Made by a program: the position numbers and the translations under genes | Notes under the pieces: generated by a model | The model's input: only the letters and a program-made list of their open reading frames with translations | The model's database searches: none | What the model was told of the DNA's origin: nothing | In this document: positions 43,225 through 54,699 of the stretch, piece by piece | How the letters are laid out: every line of letters starts with the position of its first letter | Numbering within the stretch: position 1 is the stretch's first letter | Source of the DNA: Gibbula magus | Taxonomy: Eukaryota; Mollusca; Gastropoda; Trochida; Trochidae | NCBI GenBank assembly: GCA_936450465.1 | Contig: OW388300.1 | Span: 50,085,378-50,149,377, forward strand | Length of the DNA stretch: 64,000 bases | Direction of reading: 5' to 3'

Positions 43225-44265
43225 AGGACACAAGGGGTTTTTGTCCCCCGCCGCAACGCGGAACGGGGGACTATGTATTCAGCGGCGTCCGTACGTATAC
43301 GTACATACGTCCGTACGTCATATTTCTTGTTTACGCGATATCTTATGAAGGATTGCATCCAAAGTCTTCAAATCTGATGTCTGCCTACATTGTGAGAAGA
43401 CGCAGACACCAGTCAATTTTGGTGACCTTGGCCTTATTTTCAAGGTCACCACAACACTTTGACCACTCTTTGAACTCTTGTTAAGGCGATATCTCATGAA
43501 ACATAGCATCCATAGTCTTCAAATTAGTTGTCAGCCTAGATTGGGGAAAGACGCAGACACCAGTTGATTTTGGTGACCTTGAACTTATTTTCAAGGTCAT
43601 CGCGACACATTCTAACTCTTGTTAACGCGATATATCTTGACCGGTTGGACTCAAAGTCTTCAAACTTGGTGTCAGTCTACACTAGGGAATGACGCAGACA
43701 CCAGGGGATGTTAGTGACCTTGACCTTATTTTCATGGTCACTACAACACTTTGACCACTTTTCGAACAATTGTTATCACCATTTACTATGACCGGTTGGA
43801 CCCAATGTTTTCAAATTAGGTGTCGGCCTACATTGAGCGAAGACACAGACACCAGCCAATTTTGTTGACCTTGACCTTTTCTTAAGGTCAACGCGATACT
43901 TTGACCACTTTTCAAACTCTTGCTTACGCGATATATCATGACCGGTTGGACCAAATGTTTTCAAAATGGTGTCAGTCTACATTAGAGGATGACGCAGACA
44001 CCTGTCGATTTGGTGACCTTGACCTTATTTTCAAGGTCACCTCTACACTTTGACCACTTTTTGAACTCTTGTTAACGCGATTTCTCATGAAGTGTTGCAT
44101 CCAAAGTTTTCAAATTTGGTGTCAGCCTACATTGGTGGATGACACACGCACCAGTAGATTTTGGTGACCTTGGTCACCACAACACTTTGACCACTTTTAG
44201 AACTCTTATTAACACGAAATATCATGAACCCAAGCACCCAAAATCTTAAAATTTGCTGATCATCA
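43225..44265. repeat. ~150-bp tandem repeat with GC hairpin at one end
   Basis: About 6.5 units of roughly 140-150 bp. Markers CGATAT(C/A)TCATGA, GTCTTCAAA, GACGCAGACACCAG and TGACCTTGACCTTATTTTC recur at about 43,337, 43,487, 43,627, 43,777, 43,928, 44,077 and 44,215. Units diverge by perhaps 10-25%. The left edge carries a hairpin GTCCCCCGCCGC...GCGGAACGGGGGAC, then CGTACGTATACGTAC. Frames within it are shadows. Confidence 0.88.
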
Positions 44266-44812
44266 TGGCACTTTTTACCAGTAATGCAATATATAAAGTA
44301 GCTTAAACGATGTGTCTTACTAACTCAATGTCACCGGCGGGGTACATTGCCATGTTAGTGGCAAACACTTGTTTGGGGTTGTATTTGCCTAATTATTGAG
44401 GGACTGACTGTAGTGACTTATATCTGCTTGGACTCCCACTAGTTTGTAGTAGCAAGTTCTTGGACTATGCAGTCATATTTGTAAATCTATCACTGGGGAG
44501 GGTGTGAGCAGTAAACTTCGGGATTATTGTGGTACCATTGTTACAAGACAAGTTAACAAATTAGGGTTGATAATGTTCAATAGGTCATATAACTACTGTG
44601 CATATATAAATAGGACGTGCACTTTCGGTTTCTGCACATGCATAATGCCGTTACTCAATTTTAATTGGAAACAAGTAATTATGATATATCTGGCGATTGG
44701 GGATGAATATGCAAGCTGAGTGAAAACATTTTTTATTGTAAACAGCACATGTGGTGAGTTGGAACGTATTAAAGCCAAAAAAATGTTTATGAAACACAAT
44801 GGATGCACCTTT
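44266..44812. other. Nothing recognised
   Basis: No supported gene or repeat. The short frame 44,504-44,719 has no domain. Confidence 0.35.
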
Positions 44813-45150
44813 AATACACGATGAGAAGCTGAATTCATGCGCCCCATTTACATGTATGGCAGTTATATGTTCCATCGAACAGTACCAACCAATATCTGTC
44901 TCCTTGTCTGCTACCTAAAAGTTTTCAAAATTACGTTTCAACAATTGACGCGCGATAGTCGCGGAACATTGTCCGGTTTTCGATCATAATCAAGATTAAA
45001 TATCTTAATAATGTAACTATACTGAACAGATTGGCACATAAAGGGTATTTTCGACAACATTACTTGTCATTACTTCTCGATAAAAAGAACACCCTTGGTA
45101 ACTTTTGACCAATGTTACTACAATAACAGACGGACTGTCCCTTAGAGTTT
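44813..45150. repeat. Dispersed repeat, copy 1 (pair with 53,473-53,790)
   Basis: ACGATGAGAAGC, CCCCATTTACA, CCAATATCTGTCTC, TTGTCCGGTTTTCGAT and ACACCCTTGGTAACTTTTGA occur in the same order in both copies, with about 15-20% divergence by eye. Orientation is the same. Its nature is unknown; it may derive from a transposon coding region. Confidence 0.65.
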
Positions 45151-45510
45151 AAGAAATGACTGTCAGTACTGTTTTATAATTAGGCCTACCATTACAATAA
45201 ACCCATGAAGGATTAATTGGATAACTTGATAACATGAAAACATGTTGTTTAACCTTATTTAATTTCATATTTAACCTATGCGAAATCAAATCCAAACAGA
45301 GTAGCCTACGTCTGACCTCATGCACGTGAATGTGCAAGCTTTCTCGATCCGGTAAAATCTTTTAAATCTGACGCCTCTTTTCATGTTCAGGTTAACGCAT
45401 CCTCTCTGTAAGTTTAAAATTACCGCCAATTTTGAAGTTTTACTACGACTAAGATTTTACCGATTTTTAAAATATAACCTTACTGTTTAGATTTCAACCT
45501 TACCTACATT

Positions 45511-45895
45511 CTCGGTAATCCAGAGTATACCGTATTTCCTCTAATAGGGGCCCGGGCCCTTATTAACATTTAAGGGCTCCCCCGGCGATTATTGGAAGCC
45601 CGGCTCTTATTTAAGGCCCGGCCCATTTCATGTAGTATAAACTTGGGAACATTTAAATAGAAATGTATCTGATAGGGAGTAATAATTGATGCGATATAAA
45701 TCGGGCCCCTTTAAGAGGCCCGGCCCTTATTGGAGGCCCGGCTCGTTTTCATTTAAAGGTATACCTTTACCCCCGGCTGCTATTAGAGGCCCGGCTCCTA
45801 TTTGAGGCCCGGCCCCTATCAGAGGAAATACGGTATGCTCCGATAAATTAGTGATTATATATTTATCGGATCGTATACTCTGGATTATCGAGAAG
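45511..45895. mobile_element. Nested MITE in TATACTCTGGA repeat
   Basis: The inner element 45,528-45,835 has termini TACCGTATTTCCTCT / AGAGGAAATACGGTA, with TA at each edge that would fit a TA target duplication. Its interior is built of iterated GGCCCGGC(C/T)C-TTATTT-GAGG units. It interrupts a short repeat whose ends (AATCCAGAGTA and TATACTCTGGATT) match 443-495. Confidence 0.75.
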
Positions 45896-47519
45896 GCCTT
45901 ACCTATGACTCGATCCGAAAAAAAAAGTTTAAAACTTTCAAAACAGAATACAGCAGAGGGAATCGAGCCCATAACTCTTCTCACTGAAGTTGGCTGAAGA
46001 CATGTAGAATAATTATTGATATCTATTCTGCTCTCCTCGAATCTTTATTTTTAATTTGCGTTCTACACTTGAATTTCCTCATGTTACAATTGCATTCGCA
46101 TCTGCCTGTAATATCCATGAAGGTAGGCCTCCAAGTGGTTTAATTGTAAGAGAAAAATAAGTGGCAAACAGATTCTGTAGAGGGTAATGTCCTCGTAACT
46201 CTCCATTCCTTAAGAATAATGAAGCCGAGGCCCCGGAGGATATTACCCTACTTAAATTAAACTCAAAGTTTTGCTCTTATCAAAATTGCTTTAAAAAGTT
46301 AAAGAAATTAAATTTCTACTTAAAAAATATGAAGTGATGTGCAACTCTCCATTACTGGAAATGATGGAGTGAAAGAACAATAGGATGACGTCACAAGTGT
46401 AATATATTTACGTCGCAGAATGGAAACTGTAAAAGCTGTTTATGTAGGCTACAATCAAACGTCTTGATGTAGAATCTACCGTGACTGAAAGTGATGGAGG
46501 GGAATAGAATTATTTCATATTTGGCTAATTTAAGTTGTTAAGTACATTGACAAAGTTTTAAACCGAACTGTTCATTGATGTATTTCGAACTTTGATTACA
46601 AAGAAATGCTGCAGTGAGAAAATATGGTATGACAGAATCAGAGCGGAAGACTTGTTCAAAAGTACAACAAAGAGACTACCCATATAAAGCGCAGCTTGGT
46701 ACGCCCAGTAATATTCCGGACGGGACATAACATGCGCCCCCAAGCAATAACAAGCAAGTCCTTGACCTAAATTAGTGTAGTGCCAGTCTTTAATAGCTTC
46801 CAGTAATCTTCCTTTTTTTCTATGTGACATTGTCCAGGCAGTGTTGTGTCCTGCTGAATGTGGTTTAGAAGACTTGGCAGTTTTCGATATAAAGTCTGTT
46901 AAATTAATCACTACATGACACGTCAAATATTTTTAGACAAATAAAACCCCGTGTTTCATTTCAAGGGACATTAGCATTAGCAAACTGTGTGGGAAGCAGT
47001 AATTGATTTATGTTGTTATCGTTGTCACATTGTCAGTTTTGTGACAGAAATTGATTAACAGTTCTACTTTTTTATACATTGATCAATCGAATAATGATAT
47101 AATGTTGATCATGTAGTTTTTGTTGAGGGATTGAGTTAGAACGGATGATACGACGATTAAAAATCATGAATTAATTTCGTAGAAAAAAAGTATTATAAAA
47201 TCATTGTATTTTAAAGGCTATTTCAGTTTTAAAGGGGGGAGCAAGTTTTCCTATTGTTCAACGATTTTATGCTTTTAACCTTGAAACAAAGTCTGTTTGC
47301 CCTTTTTAATACAAGCTTAGCATGCATAATTCATTATGCTAATCAACCAATTTTATAACACAAAATTTCATTGCTTTATCAAGTTGTAATGGTTACGTGA
47401 ACAGCATTTCGCTAACCATTAATAATTATTGTTAACAAATTTCCATGTTAATGAAATGTAATACATATTAATCATCTGTGATACGAAAAGGATTTCATCA
47501 TGGGCTCTTGCACCTGGAA
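45896..47519. other. Intergenic, nothing firmly recognised
   Basis: A 122-codon minus-strand frame (46,926-46,558) has no recognisable domain; it contains a hydrophobic stretch near residues 78-110. A short inverted motif AGGGTAAT...ATTACCCT flanks 46,179-46,251. No other structure seen. Confidence 0.35.
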
Positions 47520-47790
47520 ATGATGAACATCAAATCTGCTGGGTGAACAGAGGCGCATTTCGATTGAAAAGACTTGCCTTACCAAAATGTCTTACAGTTC
47601 ATGTTATGTAACTTGCTTCAACCGTCCCGTGATAAAAGAGGGGGACGTAGTAGCGTGCGTGTTCGGCTTCGGGTCAAGATGTCTTGGGTTCGAATACCTC
47701 CAAGGGCTTGGCAACTTTGTCTGCTGTGAGAGCTGTTCTACTTGCAGTAAGTTTGGGTGCAATGCTAATCTCATTAAAATCAGATAATTG
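47520..47790 (+). repeat. tRNA-derived SINE-like repeat
   Basis: GTAGCGTGCGTGTTCGG (A-box-like) about 40 bp before TTGGGTTCGAATACC (B box, GGTTCGAATACC at about 47,690) gives a RNA polymerase III-type split promoter as in tRNA-derived SINEs. Upstream, CTGGGTGAACAGAGGCGC matches the core phrase in the repeat at 34,198. The 66-codon frame over it is not supported. I do not call an intact tRNA because the acceptor ends do not pair. Confidence 0.45.
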
Positions 47791-47799
47791 ATTCGTTCC

Positions 47800-48610
47800 C
47801 TAGGCTTATATATTAAGTTAGGTAGTTATTCTTCAATACATTAGTCAATACATTTTACTTTAAAATAAGCCATAACACGGGTATTTACAAAGATGTGATA
47901 TTTCAAAACTAGCATATTAACGACCTGAGCCGTTTTCATAGCCCACCATATCGCTCAAAAGATCAAAATATTTGCTTAAAATTGCTTAAATTATCCTGTT
48001 ATAATTAAGTGACCCAGTTTGTTTTGAATATAAATAATCCACAGATAATGCATATTTCTCGCTATTATGAATGACCAGCACTGAGGTAAAACATTATATA
48101 AGTTATCTGGAAAATATGTACTTATTCAGTTTATAAAGTTAATTTTAATTTTACATTAATACTAAGCTAATACTGTATATCAACAAATCTGTGAAGTTAC
48201 AGATTATCCTAATTAATACTATTTCGTCCATAGTTTGAGGTGTTTTCAAAAGCAAACGTATTCCTAGTTTGCCGTTTTCAATGATCAATATATTTCCATT
48301 TGCACAAAAGCGACTACTATTTGTGATTTCCCTAATGACTGCGATCGTCTCAACCTTTTTTTTGAGTATCAATGACATGTCAATTGCAAAGAATATTGAT
48401 AAGTATTTTAATGCGTCGAATCAGGAAGCTAAAGTGAGTACATATGCTCCCATATGGCCTAAAGTGGCTAATTTGAGCAGAAAATATTTGCAAGTGTGCC
48501 TTTAAGTAAACACAAATAAGTATCTCCTAAACTCCTAAATCTAAAATTCATAATATAGTATTCTGTATCGATAACCGTAGTCTATATAGCAATAATATAG
48601 ATATATTGAT
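47800..48610. other. AT-rich, nothing recognised
   Basis: Short overlapping frames on both strands (48,151-48,505) with a hydrophobic segment on the plus strand but no domain. Confidence 0.35.
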
Positions 48611-48611
48611 A

Positions 48612-49143
48612 TATATAAACTGAGGTGCAAAAGAAAGTATATCACACAGTTGTTTTCGATTAATTCAATATTTTAAAGAAATTAGATGCATTTCATTATG
48701 GTACGATGCAATAACACATTTCGGCAGTAGTTTGAATGACTTAATTAGTGACTGTTTATTTTTTTAACTTAAATATCATTAATCAAAGTAGACGGGGGTA
48801 AGAAATGAAATTTACACCAACATGACCCCTACCATGTTCAAAATGTTGTAAATGTGTGCAGGACGAGGCACATTTATTGATTTTCACACAGATTTGTCTT
48901 ACATGTCGATGAACAGTTGTGTTTTGTCAAAATTAATTTGGGGGAATTTCAAAATTTAAATTTTTTAATTTTTTAATTTTTTTTAAAAACGCGTAGAGGT
49001 ATTCTTTGACTGATTTAATGTTTTGGACTAATTTGCCAAAAAGTCAGTTTTTGAATACGACATCGAAATTCGAGATATGAAAATTATACATATGATAAAT
49101 ACAACCGAGTGATATACTTTCTTTTGCACCTCAGTTTATATAT
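48612..49143. mobile_element. ~530-bp MITE, 34-bp perfect TIRs
   Basis: The left end TATATAAACTGAGGTGCAAA... and the right end ...TTTGCACCTCAGTTTATATA are exact complements over about 34 bases, through GTATATCAC. The TA-rich ends are consistent with a TA target duplication, as in Tc1/mariner, but the boundary in the alternating TA sequence is ambiguous. No transposase frame. Confidence 0.8.
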
Positions 49144-49231
49144 AATGTAGAAAATAAAGTCAGGTTTTTTTCTACAAAGTCATTGTTTATCACTACAACA
49201 TTGTTTCATGCCGAGAGGCAATTTCCAAGTG

Positions 49232-49347
<116 letters not shown>

Positions 49348-49349
49348 TA

Positions 49350-49960
49350 TGTATTATAGATTGTTTAAAGAAATAAATAATGATAAACTATTATTTAAAC
49401 AAAAAAAATTAATCCGCTTTATAACAAACATGTGATCATTTGCTGGTGATATTGCGGTTGTCTTTTTTTTTAAATATATGTTTTTTTGTTATTTTTAATT
49501 TGCTTTTGCAATTATATTTCAGATCGACTTAAATTTCTCACCGCAAATGACTGCAATATCGCGCGAACGGCGTTAAACATTAACTCATTCCCACATTTGA
49601 CACTCGCCTTACACCACTTGTGACGTCACGGTCACAATTCAGTTGTCGATTGATGCAGGATACATCTTGTCCTACATATTTATCTCATTTAGAGTTACAT
49701 TAAATCCAATAAAAAAAGTAGCTCACATTGTACTGTCAGACTGCATGTTAAATTACATAAAACACGAGGTTGAAGATTGATTACAAACACGATGAAATAA
49801 GAAATATATTTTTTTGGAAGTGTGTAACATTTAACATATGACATCACTAATTCAGCAATTATTTGACTTTCGTTAGATTTCACTATGTTTTTGTTCACTT
49901 GAAAAGTTTAATTTAAATTATTTTGTTTATAAATGCTCCGGCAAGCTTAATGTGTTGAAT
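49350..49960. other. Nothing recognised
   Basis: AT-rich spacer between the AT array and the 54-bp minisatellite. No supported gene. Confidence 0.35.
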
Positions 49961-49964
49961 GTTG

Positions 49965-51490
49965 AGGGTGTGTGGGGTGAGATGAGGTGATAGGAAGAGA
50001 GTGAGTCAAGGTTAGACGAGGGTGTGTAGGTCGAGATGAGATGATAGGAGGAGAGTGAATCAAGGTTAGACGAGGATGTGTGGGTGAGATGAGGTTGTAG
50101 GAGGAGAGTGAATCAAGGTTAGACGAGGGTGTGTGGGTTGAGATGAGGTGATACGAGGAGAGTGAATCAAGGTAAGACGAGGGTGTGTAGGGTGAGATGA
50201 GGTGATAGGAGGAGAGTGAATCAAAGTTAGACGAGGATGTGTGGGGTGAGATGAGGTGATAGGAAGAGAGTGAATCAAGGTTAGACGAGGATGTGTTGGG
50301 TGAGATGAGGTGATATGAGGAGAGTGAATCAAGGTTAGACGAGGGTGTGTAGGGTGAGATGAGGTTATATGAGGAGATTGAATCAAGGTTAGACGCGATT
50401 GTGTGGGTGAGATGAGGTGGTAGGAGGAGAGTGAATCAAGGTTAGACGAGGATGTGTGGGTTGAGATGAGGTTATAGGAGGAGAGTGAATCAAGGTGAGA
50501 CGAGGTGTGTAGGGTGAGATGAGGTGATGGGAAGAGAGTGAGTCAAGGTTAGACGAGGGTGTGTAGGTCGAGATGAGATGATAGGAAGAGAGTGAGTCAA
50601 GGTTAGACGAGGGTGTGTGGGTTGAGATGAGGTGATACGAGGAGAGTGAATCAAGGTAAGACGAGGGTGTGTTGGGTGAGATGAGGTGGTAGGAGGAGAG
50701 TGAATCAAGGTTAGACGAGGGTGTCTGAGGTCAGATGAGGTAGTAGGAGGAGAGTGAATCAAAGTTAGACAATGGTGAGTAGGGTGAGATTATTTGAGAC
50801 GAGGAGATTGAATCAAGGTTAGACGAGGGTGTGTAGGGTGAGATGAGGTGATGGGAAGAGAGTGAGTCAAGGTTAGACGAGGGTGTGTAGGTCGAGATGA
50901 GGTGATAGGAGGAGAGTGAATCAAGGTTAGACGAGGGTGTGTGGGGTGAGATGAGGTGATAGGAAGAGAATGAATCAAGGTTAGACGAGGGTGTGTAGGG
51001 TGAGATGACGTGATAGGAGAGTGAATCATGGTTAGACGAGGGTGTTTAGGGTGAGATGAGGTGATAGGAAGAGAGTGAATCAAGGTTGGAAGAGGTAGTG
51101 TTGGGCGAGATGAGGTGAGACGAGGATAGTGAATCAAGGTTGGACGAGGGTGTCTGGGGTCAGATGAGATGGTAGGAAGAGAGTGAATCATGGTTAGACG
51201 AGGGTGTGTGGGTTGAGATGATGTGAGACGAGGAGAGTGAATCAAGGTTTGACGAGGGTGTGTAGGGTGAGATGAGGTGATAGGAGGAGAGTGAATCAAG
51301 GTTAGACGAGGATGTGTGGGGTGAGATGAGGTGATAGGAGGAGAGTGAATCAAAGTTAGACGAGGGTGTGTCGGTGAGATGAGGTAGTAGGAGGAGAGTG
51401 AATCAAGGTTAGACGAGGGTGTGTGGGTTGAGGTGAGGTGAGACGAGGAGAGTGAATCAAGGTTGGGCGAGGGTGTGCGGGTTGACTTGA
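49965..51490. repeat. 54-bp minisatellite, about 28 units
   Basis: Units of GAGGTGATAGGAGGAGAGTG + AATCAAGGTTAGACGAGGGT + GTGTAGGGTGAGAT, varying by substitutions and a few indels. Because 54 is 18 codons, the minus strand holds long frames (51,515-50,790, 50,762-50,490, 50,386-50,066) of a Ser/Thr/Pro/His-rich 18-residue repeat (LTLIHSPPITSSHPTHPR). A stop and a frameshift interrupt it, and there is no signal peptide, so I call it non-coding. Confidence 0.93.
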
Positions 51491-51499
51491 ACTCCTCCC

Positions 51500-52144
51500 A
51501 CGTGACTATTAGCACATAGTTATGTAATAGGGCGAGTATCAGGCGCGACCAGCAAAAATATTAATCGTTTCATAAATTACCAGTCAAATTAACATTTCAG
51601 AAAAATGTCTTCTTTGGAAATTCTAAAGCTTATTTTTAAAAAATTCCACTCATGATTCTTTTTAGGAGTTTTCAAATATTAATTTAATTTTCAACTCTTA
51701 AATTGGCAATGAGCGTCGTTAGAATCATCCGTTAACGTTACTGCTTAAAAACCAAGATCTAATTATTAGATATTTACATAATTAGTTTCTTGTACCTCTT
51801 ATGCGTCATGGTTAAAGAAATCGTGGTTTTTTTCGGTTATTTTAAACTATTTATATAAGCATTGATTTATATTACTGAACTTTTAAAAATCTTTCTCCCA
51901 GTTCAAATTTGTCGCTTTAATTTCAGAAAAAAATCAAGAAAAACTAGAACAGTTCATTAAACCAGTTAGCCCATACAGAAAATAACAGTGATGGAAAGTA
52001 AATTAAATCAACACTTTGAATTTGCTGAATTGCTTGAATGTTTAACAAAAAACATGATGGTAACATTTGGAATATGACTCAATGTTATTGAGAAATTTAT
52101 TTATACACACTTCATATGTTGGCAAATGCGAAATGAGCATTATA
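51500..52144. other. Nothing recognised
   Basis: AT-rich, no supported gene or repeat. Confidence 0.35.
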
Positions 52145-52148
52145 TTAA

Positions 52149-52965
52149 GGAGGTTCCTTGCGATTGTTTCTGCGCATCTTCAATTGTCAGATTCAGGAGG
52201 TCCGTGTAGCCTCTTAGCCTTATAGCCTTATAGCCTTATAGCCCTTGTGAACATTTCAGTAAAGTGTTAGTCATGCACATTAGAAAATTAAACAAATGTT
52301 TTTGAATAAGAACATTAAATGATTGTAATATAATTTTGCAATTTAGTATTTGTTGAGTGATCAAAAGGATATATTTTGTTAATTTGCTCCATTATCTATT
52401 TTAAGGGGAAATGGTCATGCAGAATGTGTAAGAGTTATCTCCCTTGCTACTGAAAACTGACAATTTCTGAAGGGTTTTTTTTCAGATTATTTTTCAAGTT
52501 AGCTTGGATACGTATGATGTTTTTGGTTACTTTTGTTTTTGGCTAGTATTTCTATAACATAGAGGTTGTTTCCTGCGAATCTTATGATTAAATGACATAA
52601 ATATGAATGTTTAACAGAAAACTAATTCCTTTTGTAAAATTTCAATTTAAGTCAAAATGCTTCAAAATTACAAAAAAGGTTCATTTTATTCTTGCATATA
52701 TGTGTACACTGTAACCATATACCTTCTATTGAGGTAGGGCCATAATTATGAAATATGTTTGTTGGTTTTTCACAATGATGGAGTGAAATGGAAGTGAAAA
52801 TTTCATTTTATGGCGACACCCCCACCCACATTGGAAGCTCATATCTAAAAAACGAGCATGGTGACCTCCTTTTTTATAACAGAAATGGATTTAGTATATG
52901 TTTTTCATGTACATAATGAAATATTAGCAATTTCTTGAGATTTTTTAAATTGGTAAGGAACCTCC
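52149..52965. mobile_element. TTAA-flanked element with short TIRs
   Basis: GGAGGTTCCTT at the left and AAGGAACCTCC at the right are exact complements, each bordered by TTAA (52,145-52,148 and 52,966-52,969). The 817-bp interior is AT-rich and non-coding. It contains a triple TTAGCC/TTATAGCC repeat near 52,215-52,242. The TTAA duplication suggests piggyBac-type mobilisation; the TIR is short, so confidence is moderate. Confidence 0.6.
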
Positions 52966-53219
52966 TTAAGGTCAATTCACGTTATTTATTGTACTAAGTG
53001 AGGAGGGCAATATTAGTTTGTTGCAAAAGGGGTTTGGTTTTAAAACTCTTTCAGTTGCAAATTACTTATTTTAACACTAAAATATGATACACAACTACAA
53101 CTTTAAAATACAGCCATTGTAGCTCATCAGGCATTAAATCATTCATTATCTCTAAGAAAAAGATTAAATATCACACTTATAAGACATTGCCCAATCAACA
53201 AACGTATTTGCAATGCATC

Positions 53220-53800
53220 GAATACATACATTATAGATTTTATAGACTACTTAATTTCAAGGTAGAAGGAATAATATAATAATATTTTTCAATGCGACAC
53301 CTATTGTTTTAAGTTTCACACTAGAGCCAGCAACCGCCCCACTAGCCTTAATCTCAAATTTCCTTATTTACGTCAAAATCATCTCACTCGACTTGCATAT
53401 GTATCCCCTAACGCCAAATATTTGACGAACAACAACTTGCTTTCCTTGAAATTCGAGCAGCGTCTTAATATACGATGAGAAGCCGAACTCATGTGCCCCA
53501 TTTACAAGTATACCAGTTATGTTTTATATGTTCCATTGAAAAGTACGAACCAATATCTGTCTCTTTGTCTGCTTTATACAGATTTTCCAAATTATGTTTG
53601 AACAATTGCGCGCCAGCCGCGGAATATTGTCCGGTTTTCGATAATAATCACGACTAAACATCTAAGTAATGTTACTATAATGAACAGATTGGTACTAAAA
53701 GGGTAATTATTGCCAATAGTCATTACTTCTCTGTAAGATAACACCCTTGGTAACTTTTGACCTATGTTACTACAATAACATACGGAATGTCCCTTTAAAT
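53220..53800. repeat. Dispersed repeat, copy 2 (pair with 44,813-45,150)
   Basis: The section 53,473-53,790 is homologous to 44,813-45,150. Upstream to 53,280, the plus strand has a mostly open but broken frame (CGACACC...AAATTCGAGCAGCG) suggesting a decayed protein-coding transposon piece, but I do not recognise the protein. Confidence 0.55.
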
Positions 53801-54009
53801 GCCAATTGTACAATTGATCGTAGTCAGTCAAGCCCTTATTTTTGGAAGTACGGTAATGAAATTTACAAATGTCAGTTTTCATCACATGCACTAACATCAT
53901 TGCAAAAATTTAAGCTTTCTAGCATGACCATAGACATTAAATGGTTGCGCCACTTTACAATGCATTCCTGCCGTGCCATTATTGTGGGGAGTAGGATACT
54001 GTAATTGAC
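53801..54009. other. Nothing recognised
   Basis: Short stretch between dispersed repeats; no supported feature. Confidence 0.3.
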
Positions 54010-54225
54010 AAACCATCCAACAAAGATCATATTACCAGAATTTGAGCTTTCTAGCATTGCTGGTTCTTATATGAAGCGGTTGATTAACGATTTAAGTGTA
54101 GACCCCACTTGCCAAGCCCATATGTGTGTACTACGAAGTGGAGTTCACTCACACAATGGACGACAGCCCATGCCATTAGTTCCAACTTGCCTTCCAGGTC
54201 TGATGAGCTAAAACAGAGCCATGGG
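54010..54225 (+). repeat. Diverged 3' end of repeat family R
   Basis: GACGACAGCCCATGCCATTAG...CTTCCAGGTCTGATGAGCTAAAA followed by AGAGCCATGGGCT matches the 3' terminus and then the 5' terminus phrase of the family R repeats. This suggests two fragments joined head to tail. Confidence 0.6.
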
Positions 54226-54461
54226 CTAGATTTGTTGTTTGATGTGTAAATCCGAAATAAATTCTTCTCAATATAAAACACTATCCCTAGCCATGAAAGA
54301 TCCAGTCTTCAAAGTGCCAGTGCATAGCAAAACATCGCTTGACACTATGTTTGAATGCTCCTTACAGAAAGACCTGACCACATCCCCTTCTTCCTCTTCC
54401 TCCAACATCATTCTCCAAGTCCTTTCCTCCTCTCCCAACACCCTCTCAACTCTGTAGTGTT

Positions 54462-54690
54462 GATAATAATAATAATATACATTTAACGCCTATTATCCAG
54501 TGCAAGCACTGCTCAATGGCGGTACAATTATTACCCTGAAGGAATTGTACTTTCGGTGCCGCTACTAAGCGCTCCGCGAGACCATTTAGGTCCGTACCTC
54601 CCGTGTTCAGGTACCCATTTAAACAGCTGGGTGGACTGAGTGCAATGTGGATGAAGTGCCTTGCCCAGGGGCACAACACAGTATAAGACC
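54462..54690 (+). repeat. SINE-like repeat with GTACCCATTTA core
   Basis: Starts with GATAATAATAATAATA, contains CCAGTGCAAGCACTG and the core GGTACCCATTTAAACAGCTG + GGTGGACTGAG, then GTGCCTTGCCCAGGGGCACA. It shares its core with 34,190-34,250. Confidence 0.5.
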
Positions 54691-54699
54691 CAATATATA

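Noticed and set aside
46558..46926. 122-codon minus-strand ORF as a host gene
   Set aside because: No recognisable domain, splice context or homologous copy; length is within chance expectation for the window.
47630..47705. Functional tRNA gene
   Set aside because: A- and B-box-like phrases are present but the acceptor stem does not pair and a SINE core lies next to it.
49965..51490. CRISPR array or repeat-protein gene
   Set aside because: Contiguous 54-bp units without spacers; the frame is broken by a stop and a frameshift and lacks start and signal features.
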